From: Patescibacteria group bacterium
Lineage (GTDB): Bacteria > Patescibacteria > UBA1384 > JAMDBS01
Reading direction: 5' to 3'
Assembly (NCBI GenBank): GCA_023487325.1
Contig: JAMDBS010000108.1
Span: forward strand, 1 to 18,791
Length of the DNA: 18,791 nucleotides
Part shown: positions 6,999 to 14,164 of the stretch, piece by piece
How positions within the stretch are numbered: position 1 is the stretch's first letter
How the letters are laid out: each line of letters begins with the position of its first letter
Position numbers and translations under genes: made by a program
Notes under the pieces: generated by a model
Told to the model about the DNA's origin: nothing
What the model saw: the letters and a program-made list of their open reading frames with translations, nothing else
The model's database searches: none

Positions 6999-8633
6999 AT
7001 GGCAAAAAAGACTAAATTTATTTTTATTTCCGGTGGGGTAATTTCTGGATTAGGCAAGGGTATTACTACCGCCTCAATTGCCTTGCTTTTAGAGTCACGC
7101 GGCATTAAAACCGCGCCGATTAAATGCGATACTTATATGAATATTGACGCTGGCACTATTCGACCGCAAGAACATGGCGAGGTGTTTGTTACCGACGATG
7201 CCGTCGAGTGCGATCAAGACTTAGGCAATTATGAGCGATTTTTAAATAGAAATCTTAGCAGAGCAAATTATCTTACCAACGGACAAGTTTACAATGAAAT
7301 TATAAAAAGAGAACGATCTTTTCAATATCAAGGTGAAGATGTAGAAATTGTTCCTCACGTACCCGAAGAAATGATTCGCAGATTTAAATTAGCCGGTCAG
7401 GCTAATAATGCCGAGGTGGTCTTAATAGAAATTGGCGGTACAGTCGGCGAATATCAAAATGTCTTATTTATTGAAGCTAACCGCATTATGAAATACCGGG
7501 ACAAAGAAGATACTTTGCATATTCACTTAGGCTATTTACCTACCCCAAGTTTCTTGGGTGAAATGAAATCTAAGCCAGTCCAAAATTCAGTGCGAATTTT
7601 ATCAGGTACCGGAATCCAACCTGATTTTATTATTGGCCGTGCGGAAAAAAATATTGATGAAAAAAGAAAAGAACGTATTGCCTGGCTTTGCAATATCGAC
7701 AAAGAAAATATTATTTCCGACCCTGATACCGATCCTATTTACAAAATTCCTTCTGTGTTTAAAAAACAAGGCTTAGATACGAAAATAATGCAAAAATTTC
7801 AGATCAAAAGCAAAAAAAATGACTTTGGCAAATGGCAAAAATTATTAAAAACTATCGACCATACCAATAAAATCGTTAAAATCGCGCTAGTTGGCAAGTA
7901 TTTTTCAACTGGTGAATATGTCTTACCCGATGTGTATATTTCGGTAATTGAGGCAATAAAACACGCGGCGTGGGCAAAAAACGCCAAAGCAGAACTTACC
8001 TGGATAGATTCGGAAACTTACGAAAAAAATCCCCATAAGATAACTGAATTAAAAAAATTTGACGGCGTGGTAGTACCGGGCGGATTTGGTAAGCGCGGAG
8101 TAGAAGGAATAATCAAAGCCATTCAATTCACGCGGGAAAATAAAATACCATTTTTGGGATTATGCTATGGATTGCAAATGGCCACCATAGAATTTGCTAG
8201 AAATATTTGTAATTTAAAAAATGCCAATAGCACTGAAGTTGATCCGAAAACCAAATATCCGGTTATTGATTTAATGGAAACACAAGTTAAAAATATGAAT
8301 AAAAAATTATACGGCGGCACAATGCGACTGGGTGCTTATCCATGTAAAATTAAGCCTAAAGGCTTAGCGCATATGGCTTATGACAAATTATTAGTTTCCG
8401 AACGACACAGACACAGATATGAAGTAAATAATAAATACCGCCAGAAACTAAGCGCTAAAGGCTTAATATTCAGCGGCACCTCGCCAGACAATAATTTAGT
8501 AGAAATAATCGAGCTAAATAAAAAAGACCATCCCTTTTTTATGGCCACCCAATTTCATCCCGAATTTCTCTCCCGCCCCTTAAGCCCGCATCCATTGTTT
8601 AGGGAATTTATTAGAACTTGCTGTAATTTATAA
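6999..8633 (+). CDS. pyrG: CTP synthase (glutamine hydrolysing), 544 aa
   Basis: Converts UTP to CTP with ATP and glutamine, the last step of de novo pyrimidine nucleotide synthesis. The N-terminal synthetase domain has the P-loop-like S-G-G-V-I-S-G-L-G-K-G (about 11-21), H-G-E-V-F-V-T-D-D and E-I-G-G-T-V-G-E. The C-terminal class I glutamine amidotransferase domain has the nucleophile Cys389 in G-L-C-Y-G-L-Q and His520/Glu522 in Q-F-H-P-E-F. The length matches the family. Two deviations from the common bacterial form are visible: D-A-G-T-I-R-P where most enzymes have D-P-G-T-M-S-P, and Tyr after the catalytic Cys where Leu is usual. No terminator in its own orientation is visible before the convergent gene at 8703. 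Confidence 0.96.
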   Translation: MAKKTKFIFISGGVISGLGKGITTASIALLLESRGIKTAPIKCDTYMNIDAGTIRPQEHGEVFVTDDAVECDQDLGNYERFLNRNLSRANYLTNGQVYNEIIKRERSFQYQGEDVEIVPHVPEEMIRRFKLAGQANNAEVVLIEIGGTVGEYQNVLFIEANRIMKYRDKEDTLHIHLGYLPTPSFLGEMKSKPVQNSVRILSGTGIQPDFIIGRAEKNIDEKRKERIAWLCNIDKENIISDPDTDPIYKIPSVFKKQGLDTKIMQKFQIKSKKNDFGKWQKLLKTIDHTNKIVKIALVGKYFSTGEYVLPDVYISVIEAIKHAAWAKNAKAELTWIDSETYEKNPHKITELKKFDGVVVPGGFGKRGVEGIIKAIQFTRENKIPFLGLCYGLQMATIEFARNICNLKNANSTEVDPKTKYPVIDLMETQVKNMNKKLYGGTMRLGAYPCKIKPKGLAHMAYDKLLVSERHRHRYEVNNKYRQKLSAKGLIFSGTSPDNNLVEIIELNKKDHPFFMATQFHPEFLSRPLSPHPLFREFIRTCCNL

Positions 8634-8663
8634 CCATTACGATGTTTTAAAATTTTATAAAAT

Positions 8664-8694
8664 AAAAAAGCCCTCGCAAAAAATTCGCGAGAGC
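8664..8694 (-). terminator. Rho-independent terminator of the GC-rich gene
   Basis: On the minus strand, an eight-base-pair stem (8687-8694 with 8670-8677, one G-U pair) and a nine-base loop are followed by a run of T (8664-8669), then more T-rich sequence. It begins 8 bases after the TGA at 8703-8705. It has no T-run in the plus direction, so it does not serve pyrG well. Confidence 0.85.
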
Positions 8695-8702
8695 TCTAAG
8701 TT

Positions 8703-9518
8703 TCAGGGCTTCAGGGAGAGGACGACCCCTACGCACCGAAGACGAGATATATCCAAATAGCTGTTGATATTAAGTCCCTTCCTAGAAAAGTGACCAATAC
8801 CAATGCGGCCACCACCAGAAACATGGAAACGTCCTCGGTGAGCCCAGTTTCTCATAAGCCTTTTTCTATTGATTATAAAGTTCGAAAAACAGGCCTCTGC
8901 TATAATCTGTTCTTCGGACCTCTCGAACCTTTCATCCAGCCTGGCGATTTCGTCTTCCTGCGATTGCCAAGTCATATCTGAAAAGTTCTTTTTAAAGTTA
9001 AGCAATCGATACCCAGATTCAACCGACTGGATTGCTCCGGTACCCTCGGTTTCAATCCACCATGAGCCGGAAGCAAAGCATGGCTGATTTTTGCAATCTT
9101 TACCACGAATCTCTGCCTGCTTAAGTAGCGAGAAACCGTTAATGTAAATCAGTCGCCAGTCGGAACCTCTTTTGTTTTCCTCGACACATTGCCTAAGTAC
9201 TTCTTCCGAAAACGGCATTATCGGTTCAACTTCGGGCGTGGTGATGCCCCAGACATTTGTCGCATCACGATAGCCAATCACCTTGTCTGAACCCAGAATA
9301 CTCCCAGCCATCTGCTCAAATTCCGTCAAATATTCATTGCAAGAAAGTACACGATCCATTTCTCTGCGAAAAAGCAGCTTGTCGTGGGCCAGCTTACCAA
9401 AAAAATTTCGTAGCTCTTCTACTGTCCCTATCTTTCGACCAGTCACCACTACCTCAGACAATAATCCGAGGTCCTTTCCGAAAGTATTCTCCTTGGGACG
9501 CACCGCAATTTTATTCAT
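8703..9518 (-). CDS. Unknown protein, 271 aa, markedly GC-rich
   Basis: I do not assign this protein to a named family. It is soluble-looking, without signal peptide or membrane span. The N-terminal half is mixed charged helix; the middle has S-D-W-R-L-I-Y and S-G-S-W-W motifs; around residue 200 there is an acidic W-Q-S-Q-E-D-E-I-A stretch; the C-terminus is Gly-rich with alternating R-x-x-V/I-G strands. I recall similar C-termini in CPR hypothetical proteins but cannot verify this. Sampled lines of the gene run near 45-53% GC, against about 38% in a sampled pyrG line, suggesting transfer or special constraint. The frame is open from a GTG at 9527, but the GAGG abuts that codon and lies nine bases from the ATG at 9518, so I choose 9518. 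It has its own promoter, long leader and terminator. Confidence 0.75.
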   Translation of the reverse strand: MNKIAVRPKENTFGKDLGLLSEVVVTGRKIGTVEELRNFFGKLAHDKLLFRREMDRVLSCNEYLTEFEQMAGSILGSDKVIGYRDATNVWGITTPEVEPIMPFSEEVLRQCVEENKRGSDWRLIYINGFSLLKQAEIRGKDCKNQPCFASGSWWIETEGTGAIQSVESGYRLLNFKKNFSDMTWQSQEDEIARLDERFERSEEQIIAEACFSNFIINRKRLMRNWAHRGRFHVSGGGRIGIGHFSRKGLNINSYLDISRLRCVGVVLSLKP

Positions 9519-9547
9519 GCGACACACCCTCTTTCCTTAAATAGTCC

Positions 9548-9567
9548 CTTGAGAATATCCTCCCAAG
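9548..9567 (-). promoter_or_regulatory. Leader hairpin upstream of the GC-rich gene
   Basis: On the minus strand, CTTGGGA and TCTCAAG pair as a seven-base stem (one G-U) around GGATAT. The hairpin includes a GGGAGG and lies about 30 bases upstream of the start codon, between the predicted transcription start and the true ribosome binding site. It could modulate translation or stability. Confidence 0.45.
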
Positions 9568-9584
9568 AGCCGAGCTGGAATCAT

Positions 9585-9612
9585 TAGACAATAGACACTA
9601 GACCTAAGACGC
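9585..9612 (+). repeat. Heptameric array, TAGACNN units
   Basis: TAGACAA, TAGACAC, TAGACCT and AAGACGC follow at seven-base spacing within the leader of the GC-rich gene. The same TAGACAC word is present three units long, on the opposite strand, at 11937-11957. Confidence 0.8.
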
Positions 9613-9629
9613 TAGCTAATAATACCAAT

Positions 9630-9693
9630 TAGGCTCTAAGGAGAAATGATTTTTAATATACAAAATTACTAAATATCATAGCCTAGTTCTCCT
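9630..9693. other. Three inverted word pairs around the promoter of the GC-rich gene
   Basis: TAGGCT (9630-9635), AGGAGAA (9639-9645) and ATGAT (9646-9650) have reverse complements AGCCTA (9680-9685), TTCTCCT (9687-9693) and ATCAT (9675-9679). The right-hand members lie in the -10 region and spacer, the left-hand ones downstream of the predicted start. Two are swapped in order relative to a simple palindrome. A paired operator is one reading; chance is possible. Confidence 0.4.
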
Positions 9694-9703
9694 GGAAAGT
9701 CAA
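9675..9703 (-). promoter_or_regulatory. Strong sigma-70-type promoter of the GC-rich gene
   Basis: On the minus strand TTGACT (9698-9703) and TATGAT (9675-9680) are separated by exactly 17 bases, the best consensus match in the window. Predicted transcription starts near 9668, giving a leader of about 150 nt before the ATG at 9518. The promoter lies directly downstream of the VanW gene, which has no visible terminator. Confidence 0.7.
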
Positions 9704-9735
9704 GGGCACGACCTGATTTGTAACGCTAAAATTAA

Positions 9736-11649
9736 TTAAACGCCAGATGTTGAAGTTTGGGTCGGAGATGGAAAAGGAGTGGGGGTTGGGCTGGATTCAG
9801 GAGCAGGGGTGGGAGTGGGGGTAGATTCGGAACTGGATGAGCTGCTCTCGCCGGGACCGCGGGCATACATTGCCCGCCAAGCTACATATTTAGAATAAAA
9901 TGTTTTTTCAAAAGTCACTTTACCGTCTTTATTTGTTACTTTATAGTGAAAATCAGCCGAAGCACCATTGTGCGCTTTTTCTAAAACCTTGATTTCCCCT
10001 GGCGCTAAATTCGGATCTTCAATATAAACCGGCTCGGGCGGAGTAGTAATATCATAAACGCGCGAATCACCAATTTCCACTTTGCGGCCATCATTAGTGC
10101 CATAAAGCTCAAAAGTTAGGATGTTTCCACTTATCTTACCCTGAATTAAAATATAACCCGGGGTATCATTTTTAAATTTTAAATCTGGCGAAGGATCGTA
10201 TATTGTCGCGTCCATTCCGACTGGCGGCTCGTAATAGCTAACACGATATCGATGATTAGTTCTTTCGGTAATAGGCAAACCGCTGTTTAAAGCGGCGCGA
10301 AAAACGGTGGTGGAAACTTGGCATAATCCTCCACCGACTTCAGGTGTGGTACGATCTTCTTTTATCACTAATTCTTTTTTAAATCCACGCGACTCCGAAA
10401 CAGTACCCAAAGCATTAATAAAAGAAAACTCCTCGCCTGGCTTGATTAGAGCGCCACTAATAAATTGCGTTCCTAGTTTAATATTATATTTTCTATTTTC
10501 TGGACTACCGCTAAAATTAGTAGTGCCCTTTCCGATTAATTCCTTTATACCCAAATCATTAATTGTATCGTTAGAGATGCTTGGTTTTTGTGTTTTAACG
10601 GCAAGCTGAATGTTTGTGCTGCCAATTTCCTCTGATGTATTAGCTAATTCAATTCGTTTACTTAGCAAATTCGCAATATCCGTTATGGTCTGCTCTTGAT
10701 TGAGATTGTAGCCGTCTTGGGATGATTCAAATACACTTGCCTTACCGTTAGTAATAGTAAGTTTTGCATCAACGGGGTTTTTATTAATTTTATTAGCAAT
10801 CGAGTTAACGTAATTTTCTATTTTTTCGCGACTAAAAAGATAGGAAAATTGATATTTATTATCTTTGTACTCAGAAAATGTCTCTAGCCAATTACCAATG
10901 GTCTTTAGGTCGACTTCTATGGTACCCTGATCCCATTTGAGAAAAAAATTAGAGGAAAATATTTTTTCTAAATTCGGCTGAATTATCTTAATGTCCTGAA
11001 CAGTAATTTTTGGCGTATACGTAGCAAGAGAGATATTAATATCACGAGAAGCGTCTAGCCAGCCAATTTTGTTAATAATTTGCTGATTAAGCCATTGATT
11101 ATCTAGTTCTTGGCCAGTTTTTTCTTCAACGATATTGATTGTTCCATCTTCAATAGACAAGTAGGCATCATTGCCTTTTGATTCTATTTGAGCGGAAATT
11201 TTATTAAAAAAAGAATTTAATTTTGCCTGATTATAGCTAAAAGAAAAATATGATTTTTGCGGACTAAAAATTAAGGAAATTCTTTTTTGAAAATTTTTCC
11301 AAATATTTGAATTTCTGCCGGTTTGCCAAACCGAGTCGATTGTGGCATTGGTATTATATTTAATGTCTATATCTGTTTCGGGGATAGTCCAGCTTTTTTC
11401 TTGATAATTGAAAGTGAAATCTGCTGTTTGGAATTTGTCTACGTTGTCGGCTAAAATTTTTTCTGTTTCTTGTTTGGTCTGACCCGAAAGATTAATGTTA
11501 CCGACGCTAATACCATAATAGACTTTGTCTTGGTAAGCATAACAATAAGCACCATAAGATAAAACAAAAACAGCAATCAACGCAAAAAAAATAACTATTG
11601 CTGGTATATATTTTTTAAAAATTATTGTCAGCGAAAAAATTTTTTTCAT
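9736..11649 (-). CDS. VanW-domain surface protein with PG-binding-like repeats, 637 aa
   Basis: An N-terminal membrane anchor (about 14-36) precedes a large extracytoplasmic region. Residues of about 50-340 contain two diverged copies of the alpha/beta domain usually found before VanW domains (PG_binding_4-like). The VanW domain spans about 371-520, with G-G-G-L-C-Q-V-S-T-T-V-F at 438-449. A G5-like strand region (about 527-595) follows. The tail after 600 is low-complexity Ser/Thr/Pro, as in wall-spanning linkers. The protein most likely acts at the cell envelope. VanW is named from a vancomycin-resistance cluster, but the domain alone does not indicate resistance and its biochemical role is unsettled. 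The start has no clear Shine-Dalgarno sequence; it lies 10 bases after the DUF3006-like gene, so the two probably form an operon. Confidence 0.9.
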   Translation of the reverse strand: MKKIFSLTIIFKKYIPAIVIFFALIAVFVLSYGAYCYAYQDKVYYGISVGNINLSGQTKQETEKILADNVDKFQTADFTFNYQEKSWTIPETDIDIKYNTNATIDSVWQTGRNSNIWKNFQKRISLIFSPQKSYFSFSYNQAKLNSFFNKISAQIESKGNDAYLSIEDGTINIVEEKTGQELDNQWLNQQIINKIGWLDASRDINISLATYTPKITVQDIKIIQPNLEKIFSSNFFLKWDQGTIEVDLKTIGNWLETFSEYKDNKYQFSYLFSREKIENYVNSIANKINKNPVDAKLTITNGKASVFESSQDGYNLNQEQTITDIANLLSKRIELANTSEEIGSTNIQLAVKTQKPSISNDTINDLGIKELIGKGTTNFSGSPENRKYNIKLGTQFISGALIKPGEEFSFINALGTVSESRGFKKELVIKEDRTTPEVGGGLCQVSTTVFRAALNSGLPITERTNHRYRVSYYEPPVGMDATIYDPSPDLKFKNDTPGYILIQGKISGNILTFELYGTNDGRKVEIGDSRVYDITTPPEPVYIEDPNLAPGEIKVLEKAHNGASADFHYKVTNKDGKVTFEKTFYSKYVAWRAMYARGPGESSSSSSESTPTPTPAPESSPTPTPFPSPTQTSTSGV

Positions 11650-11659
11650 TTAAAATTAG

Positions 11660-11902
11660 CTATTCGCCATTAAGTATTTCTTCTAAAATCTTGGAGGCGA
11701 TATTTTTTTGCCGTTCGGCAGCTTCCTTTTCTAGGTAAAAATCCAAATGCATTATATCGCCTTCTTTGGCTTTTTTAGGTAAATATCGGCGAGGCATAAT
11801 CAGTTCTGATTTGCAAGAAGGGGAATATTGAAAAATAAGCACGGCTTGGCCGTTTTCAAATCGATCAAGAGTGCAAATTAAGGGCTCTATGTTCTTTGAC
11901 AT
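11660..11902 (-). CDS. DUF3006-like small protein, 80 aa
   Basis: The sequence has the layout of DUF3006: an N-terminal strand with L-D-R-F-E-N-G-Q-A-V-L, a middle I-M-P-R-R-Y-L-P segment, K-E-G-D-I-M-H-L-D-F, then a charged C-terminal helix. No signal peptide or membrane span is present. The family has no well-established function; members are small and often encoded next to secreted or envelope proteins, as here, where the VanW gene follows after 10 bases. The ATG at 11900-11902 lacks an evident ribosome binding site. Assignment is from pattern recognition, so the family name is probable rather than certain. Confidence 0.75.
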   Translation of the reverse strand: MSKNIEPLICTLDRFENGQAVLIFQYSPSCKSELIMPRRYLPKKAKEGDIMHLDFYLEKEAAERQKNIASKILEEILNGE

Positions 11903-11911
11903 GATATTTTA

Positions 11912-11957
11912 TCTCAAAACTCAAATGTTAAAACTGGTGTCTATCGTCTAGTGTCTA
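11912..11957 (+). repeat. Heptamer arrays upstream of the DUF3006-VanW operon
   Basis: Two word types adjoin. TCTCAAA, ACTCAAA and TGTTAAA lie at 11912-11932, matching words in the trpS array. GTGTCTA, TCGTCTA and GTGTCTA lie at 11937-11957, the reverse complement of the TAGACNN words at 9585-9612. Confidence 0.8.
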
Positions 11958-11973
11958 ATTTCTTTACCAGCTT

Positions 11974-12030
11974 CTATAACCTAACAACTTACTTCTTTCT
12001 TCTTACAACTTTATAGCTTACGACTTTTTA
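11974..12030 (+). repeat. Heptameric array, eight units of the form CTNNNNN
   Basis: CTATAAC, CTAACAA, CTTACTT, CTTTCTT, CTTACAA and CTTTATA, a one-base slip, then CTTACGA and CTTTTTA. Read on the minus strand, it contains the TCGTAAG, TATAAAG and TTGTAAG words that also make up the array at 171-212. The 163-base gap 11903-12065 is mostly repeat and no gene is visible in it. Confidence 0.8.
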
Positions 12031-12065
12031 AACTGGTCGCAGGAAACCGGTAGGTGGAAACTATC

Positions 12066-14078
12066 CTAAATAATAAACGCAATAATAAGAAGAGCAACGA
12101 TATTTAAGATTTTAATCATCGGATTGATGGCCGGGCCAGCAGTATCCTTATAGGGATCACCAACAGTATCACCGGTTACTGCGGCTTTATGGGCATCCGA
12201 ACCCTTGCCACCAAAATGTCCGGATTCAATGTATTTCTTGGCATTATCCCAAGCTGCGCCACCGGAAGTCATTGAAATTGCTACAAATAACCCAGTAATA
12301 ATTGCGCCTACTAATAAACCACCTAAAGCCAACGGGCCAAGCAGCCAGCCAACTAGAATTGGCGCTAAAACGGGAATAAGCGCGGGTATAATCATTTGCT
12401 TAATGGCCGACTTGGTAACAATATCAACGCAGCGGCGATAATTCGGCTTGGCCTTGCCTTGCATAATACCAACGATTGTTTTAAATTGGTGTCTAACCTC
12501 TTGAACAACTGCCCCGGCAGTTTTACCAACCGATTCCATTGCCAGAGCGCCAAAAAAGTATGGCAACATCCCACCAATAAATAGCCCAATCAAAACCTTG
12601 GGATCGGAAAGATGGAAAGCGCTGACAGCAAACCTGTCACCGGCAATTTTTTGTAAATCCTGAATATAGGCAGAAAAGAGCACAATTGCCGCTAAACCGG
12701 CGGAAGCAATAGCATAACCCTTGGTAATAGCTTTGGTAGTGTTGCCAACAGCGTCAAGCGGGTCGGTAACTTCCCTAACTTTAGCGGGCAAATTGGCCAT
12801 TTCGGCAATGCCGCCGGCATTATCGGTAATTGGACCATAAGCGTCAATAGCCACAATAATTCCGGTCATGGAAAGCATCGAAAAAGCTGCCACGGCAATA
12901 CCATATATTCCGGCAAAATAATAGCTTAGCCAAATACCTAAAGCAATTAGAATTACCGGTGCGGCCGTTGATTTCATGGAAACTGCCAAACCCTCAATAA
13001 TATTAGTAGCGTGCCCAGACTGTGAGGCAGAAGCGATTGATTTGACTGGAGAATATTTGGTTGAAGTATAGTATTCAGTAATTATTACCATCCCAGCGGT
13101 AACCAATAAACCAACCAGTGAAGCATAAAAAAGATTCATTGTGGAATAAAGCCCATTATCTGCCATTAGATATTTAGTAACAAAATAAAAACCAATCGCC
13201 GCCAAGATAGCTGCGGCAAATAAACCTTTATAAAGCGCACCCATAATGTTTTTGTTTTTAGTTTTAACAAATATCGTCCCTAAAATTGAAGCTATAATAG
13301 AAATTCCGCCCAGTGCTAAGGGATAAATGATAGCGTTAATGGAATCCTTAAATACTAATGAGCCTAAAAGCATAGCAGCGATAGAAGTAACTACATAAGT
13401 TTCAAATAAATCAGCGGCCATACCGGCACAATCGCCGACGTTATCGCCGACGTTATCGGCAATAACGGCCGGATTTCTTGGATCGTCTTCGGGGATTCCG
13501 GCCTCAACCTTGCCAACTAAATCCGCTCCGACGTCAGCGGCTTTGGTATATATTCCCCCACCCAATCTCGCAAAAATACTAATTAATGATCCGCCAAAAG
13601 CCAAGCCGATCAGAGCGCCTAAATTATGAGTAAAATAATAAAAACCTGCCACAGCTAGTAAGCCCAAACCCGCCACAAATAATCCAGTAACTGTCCCGCC
13701 CTTAAAGGCCAGATTTAGGGCCTTAGATAAGCCGTCTTTAGCAGCCTCCGCGGTTCGCACATTGGCACGCACCGAAATATTCATCCCAATATATCCAGCG
13801 GCAGCAGACAAAATTGCGCCAACTAAAAAACCGACTGCGGTAATCCAATTAAAAGCAAACCCGATAACTAAAAAAAGTACTAGAGCTACAAGTGCCACTG
13901 TTTTATATTGCCTGTTTAAATATGCCGAAGCTCCTTCTTGAATAGCATTAGCAATTTCCTGCATTTTAGTGTTACCGGCTGGTTTTTTGTTAATCCAATT
14001 AATTAAAACTATGCCATAGATTATAGATAGAAAACCAGCGCCCAGTGCAAAAAAAATAGCATTACTAGTTAAATTCAT
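12066..14078 (-). CDS. hppA: K+-independent proton-pumping membrane pyrophosphatase, 670 aa
   Basis: An integral membrane enzyme that couples pyrophosphate hydrolysis to proton export, with many hydrophobic spans and normal family length. Using the start chosen here, visible motifs are [11 protein letters not shown] (182-192), the metal/PPi-binding D-N-V-G-D-N-V-G-D region (about 208-216), [12 protein letters not shown] (from 412), and [13 protein letters not shown] (from 637). The discriminating motif reads G-N-T-T-K-A (445-450) with Lys449, where K+-dependent pumps have Ala; this marks the K+-independent subfamily, which pumps protons. The frame is open from a GTG at 14090, but GGAGG at 14084-14088 is five bases from the ATG at 14078, so I choose the latter. 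It is transcribed from its own promoter downstream of the glycosyltransferase series. Confidence 0.97.
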   Translation of the reverse strand: MNLTSNAIFFALGAGFLSIIYGIVLINWINKKPAGNTKMQEIANAIQEGASAYLNRQYKTVALVALVLFLVIGFAFNWITAVGFLVGAILSAAAGYIGMNISVRANVRTAEAAKDGLSKALNLAFKGGTVTGLFVAGLGLLAVAGFYYFTHNLGALIGLAFGGSLISIFARLGGGIYTKAADVGADLVGKVEAGIPEDDPRNPAVIADNVGDNVGDCAGMAADLFETYVVTSIAAMLLGSLVFKDSINAIIYPLALGGISIIASILGTIFVKTKNKNIMGALYKGLFAAAILAAIGFYFVTKYLMADNGLYSTMNLFYASLVGLLVTAGMVIITEYYTSTKYSPVKSIASASQSGHATNIIEGLAVSMKSTAAPVILIALGIWLSYYFAGIYGIAVAAFSMLSMTGIIVAIDAYGPITDNAGGIAEMANLPAKVREVTDPLDAVGNTTKAITKGYAIASAGLAAIVLFSAYIQDLQKIAGDRFAVSAFHLSDPKVLIGLFIGGMLPYFFGALAMESVGKTAGAVVQEVRHQFKTIVGIMQGKAKPNYRRCVDIVTKSAIKQMIIPALIPVLAPILVGWLLGPLALGGLLVGAIITGLFVAISMTSGGAAWDNAKKYIESGHFGGKGSDAHKAAVTGDTVGDPYKDTAGPAINPMIKILNIVALLIIAFII

Positions 14079-14088
14079 TTTTTCCTCC

Positions 14089-14102
14089 ACGATTTTAATC
14101 GT
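14089..14102. other. Perfect 14-base palindrome beside the hppA ribosome binding site
   Basis: ACGATTTTAATCGT is fully self-complementary and ends one base from the GGAGG of hppA. It lies in the predicted leader, so it could be a protein-binding site or a short hairpin that masks the ribosome binding site. Confidence 0.55.
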
Positions 14103-14135
14103 TACAATACTTAAAATTTTAAATAATTCTCCTAT

Positions 14136-14164
14136 AATTTACCAGAAATATGCCTTCTGGTCAA
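14136..14164 (-). promoter_or_regulatory. hppA promoter with extended -10
   Basis: On the minus strand TTGACC (14159-14164) and TAAATT (14136-14141) are 17 bases apart, and the -10 is preceded by TG in the extended position. The -35 overlaps the stop codon of the GT4 gene (14161-14163). The predicted leader is about 50 nt. Confidence 0.55.
14142..14160. promoter_or_regulatory. Inverted repeat filling the hppA promoter spacer (candidate operator)
   Basis: CCAGAA (14142-14147) and TTCTGG (14155-14160) are perfect inverted arms seven bases apart. They occupy the interval between the -10 and -35 elements. Transcribed from the GT4 gene, the same arms could form a weak hairpin just after its stop, so an end-of-message role is the alternative. 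Confidence 0.5.

Noticed and set aside
8790..9544. Plus-strand open frames (8790-8981, 8869-9087, 9257-9544, 9283-9540) opposite the GC-rich gene
   Set aside because: Several overlap each other, which is expected in GC-richer DNA. The minus-strand frame has a promoter, a ribosome binding site and a terminator in the right places.
9736..11649. Vancomycin resistance determinant
   Set aside because: Only the VanW domain is shared; no ligase, dehydrogenase, dipeptidase or VanRS genes are nearby, and VanW domains are common in surface proteins.
12035..12065. Terminator just after hppA
   Set aside because: The short ACCGGT/ACCAGT arms have a mismatch on the minus strand and are not followed by a convincing T-run.
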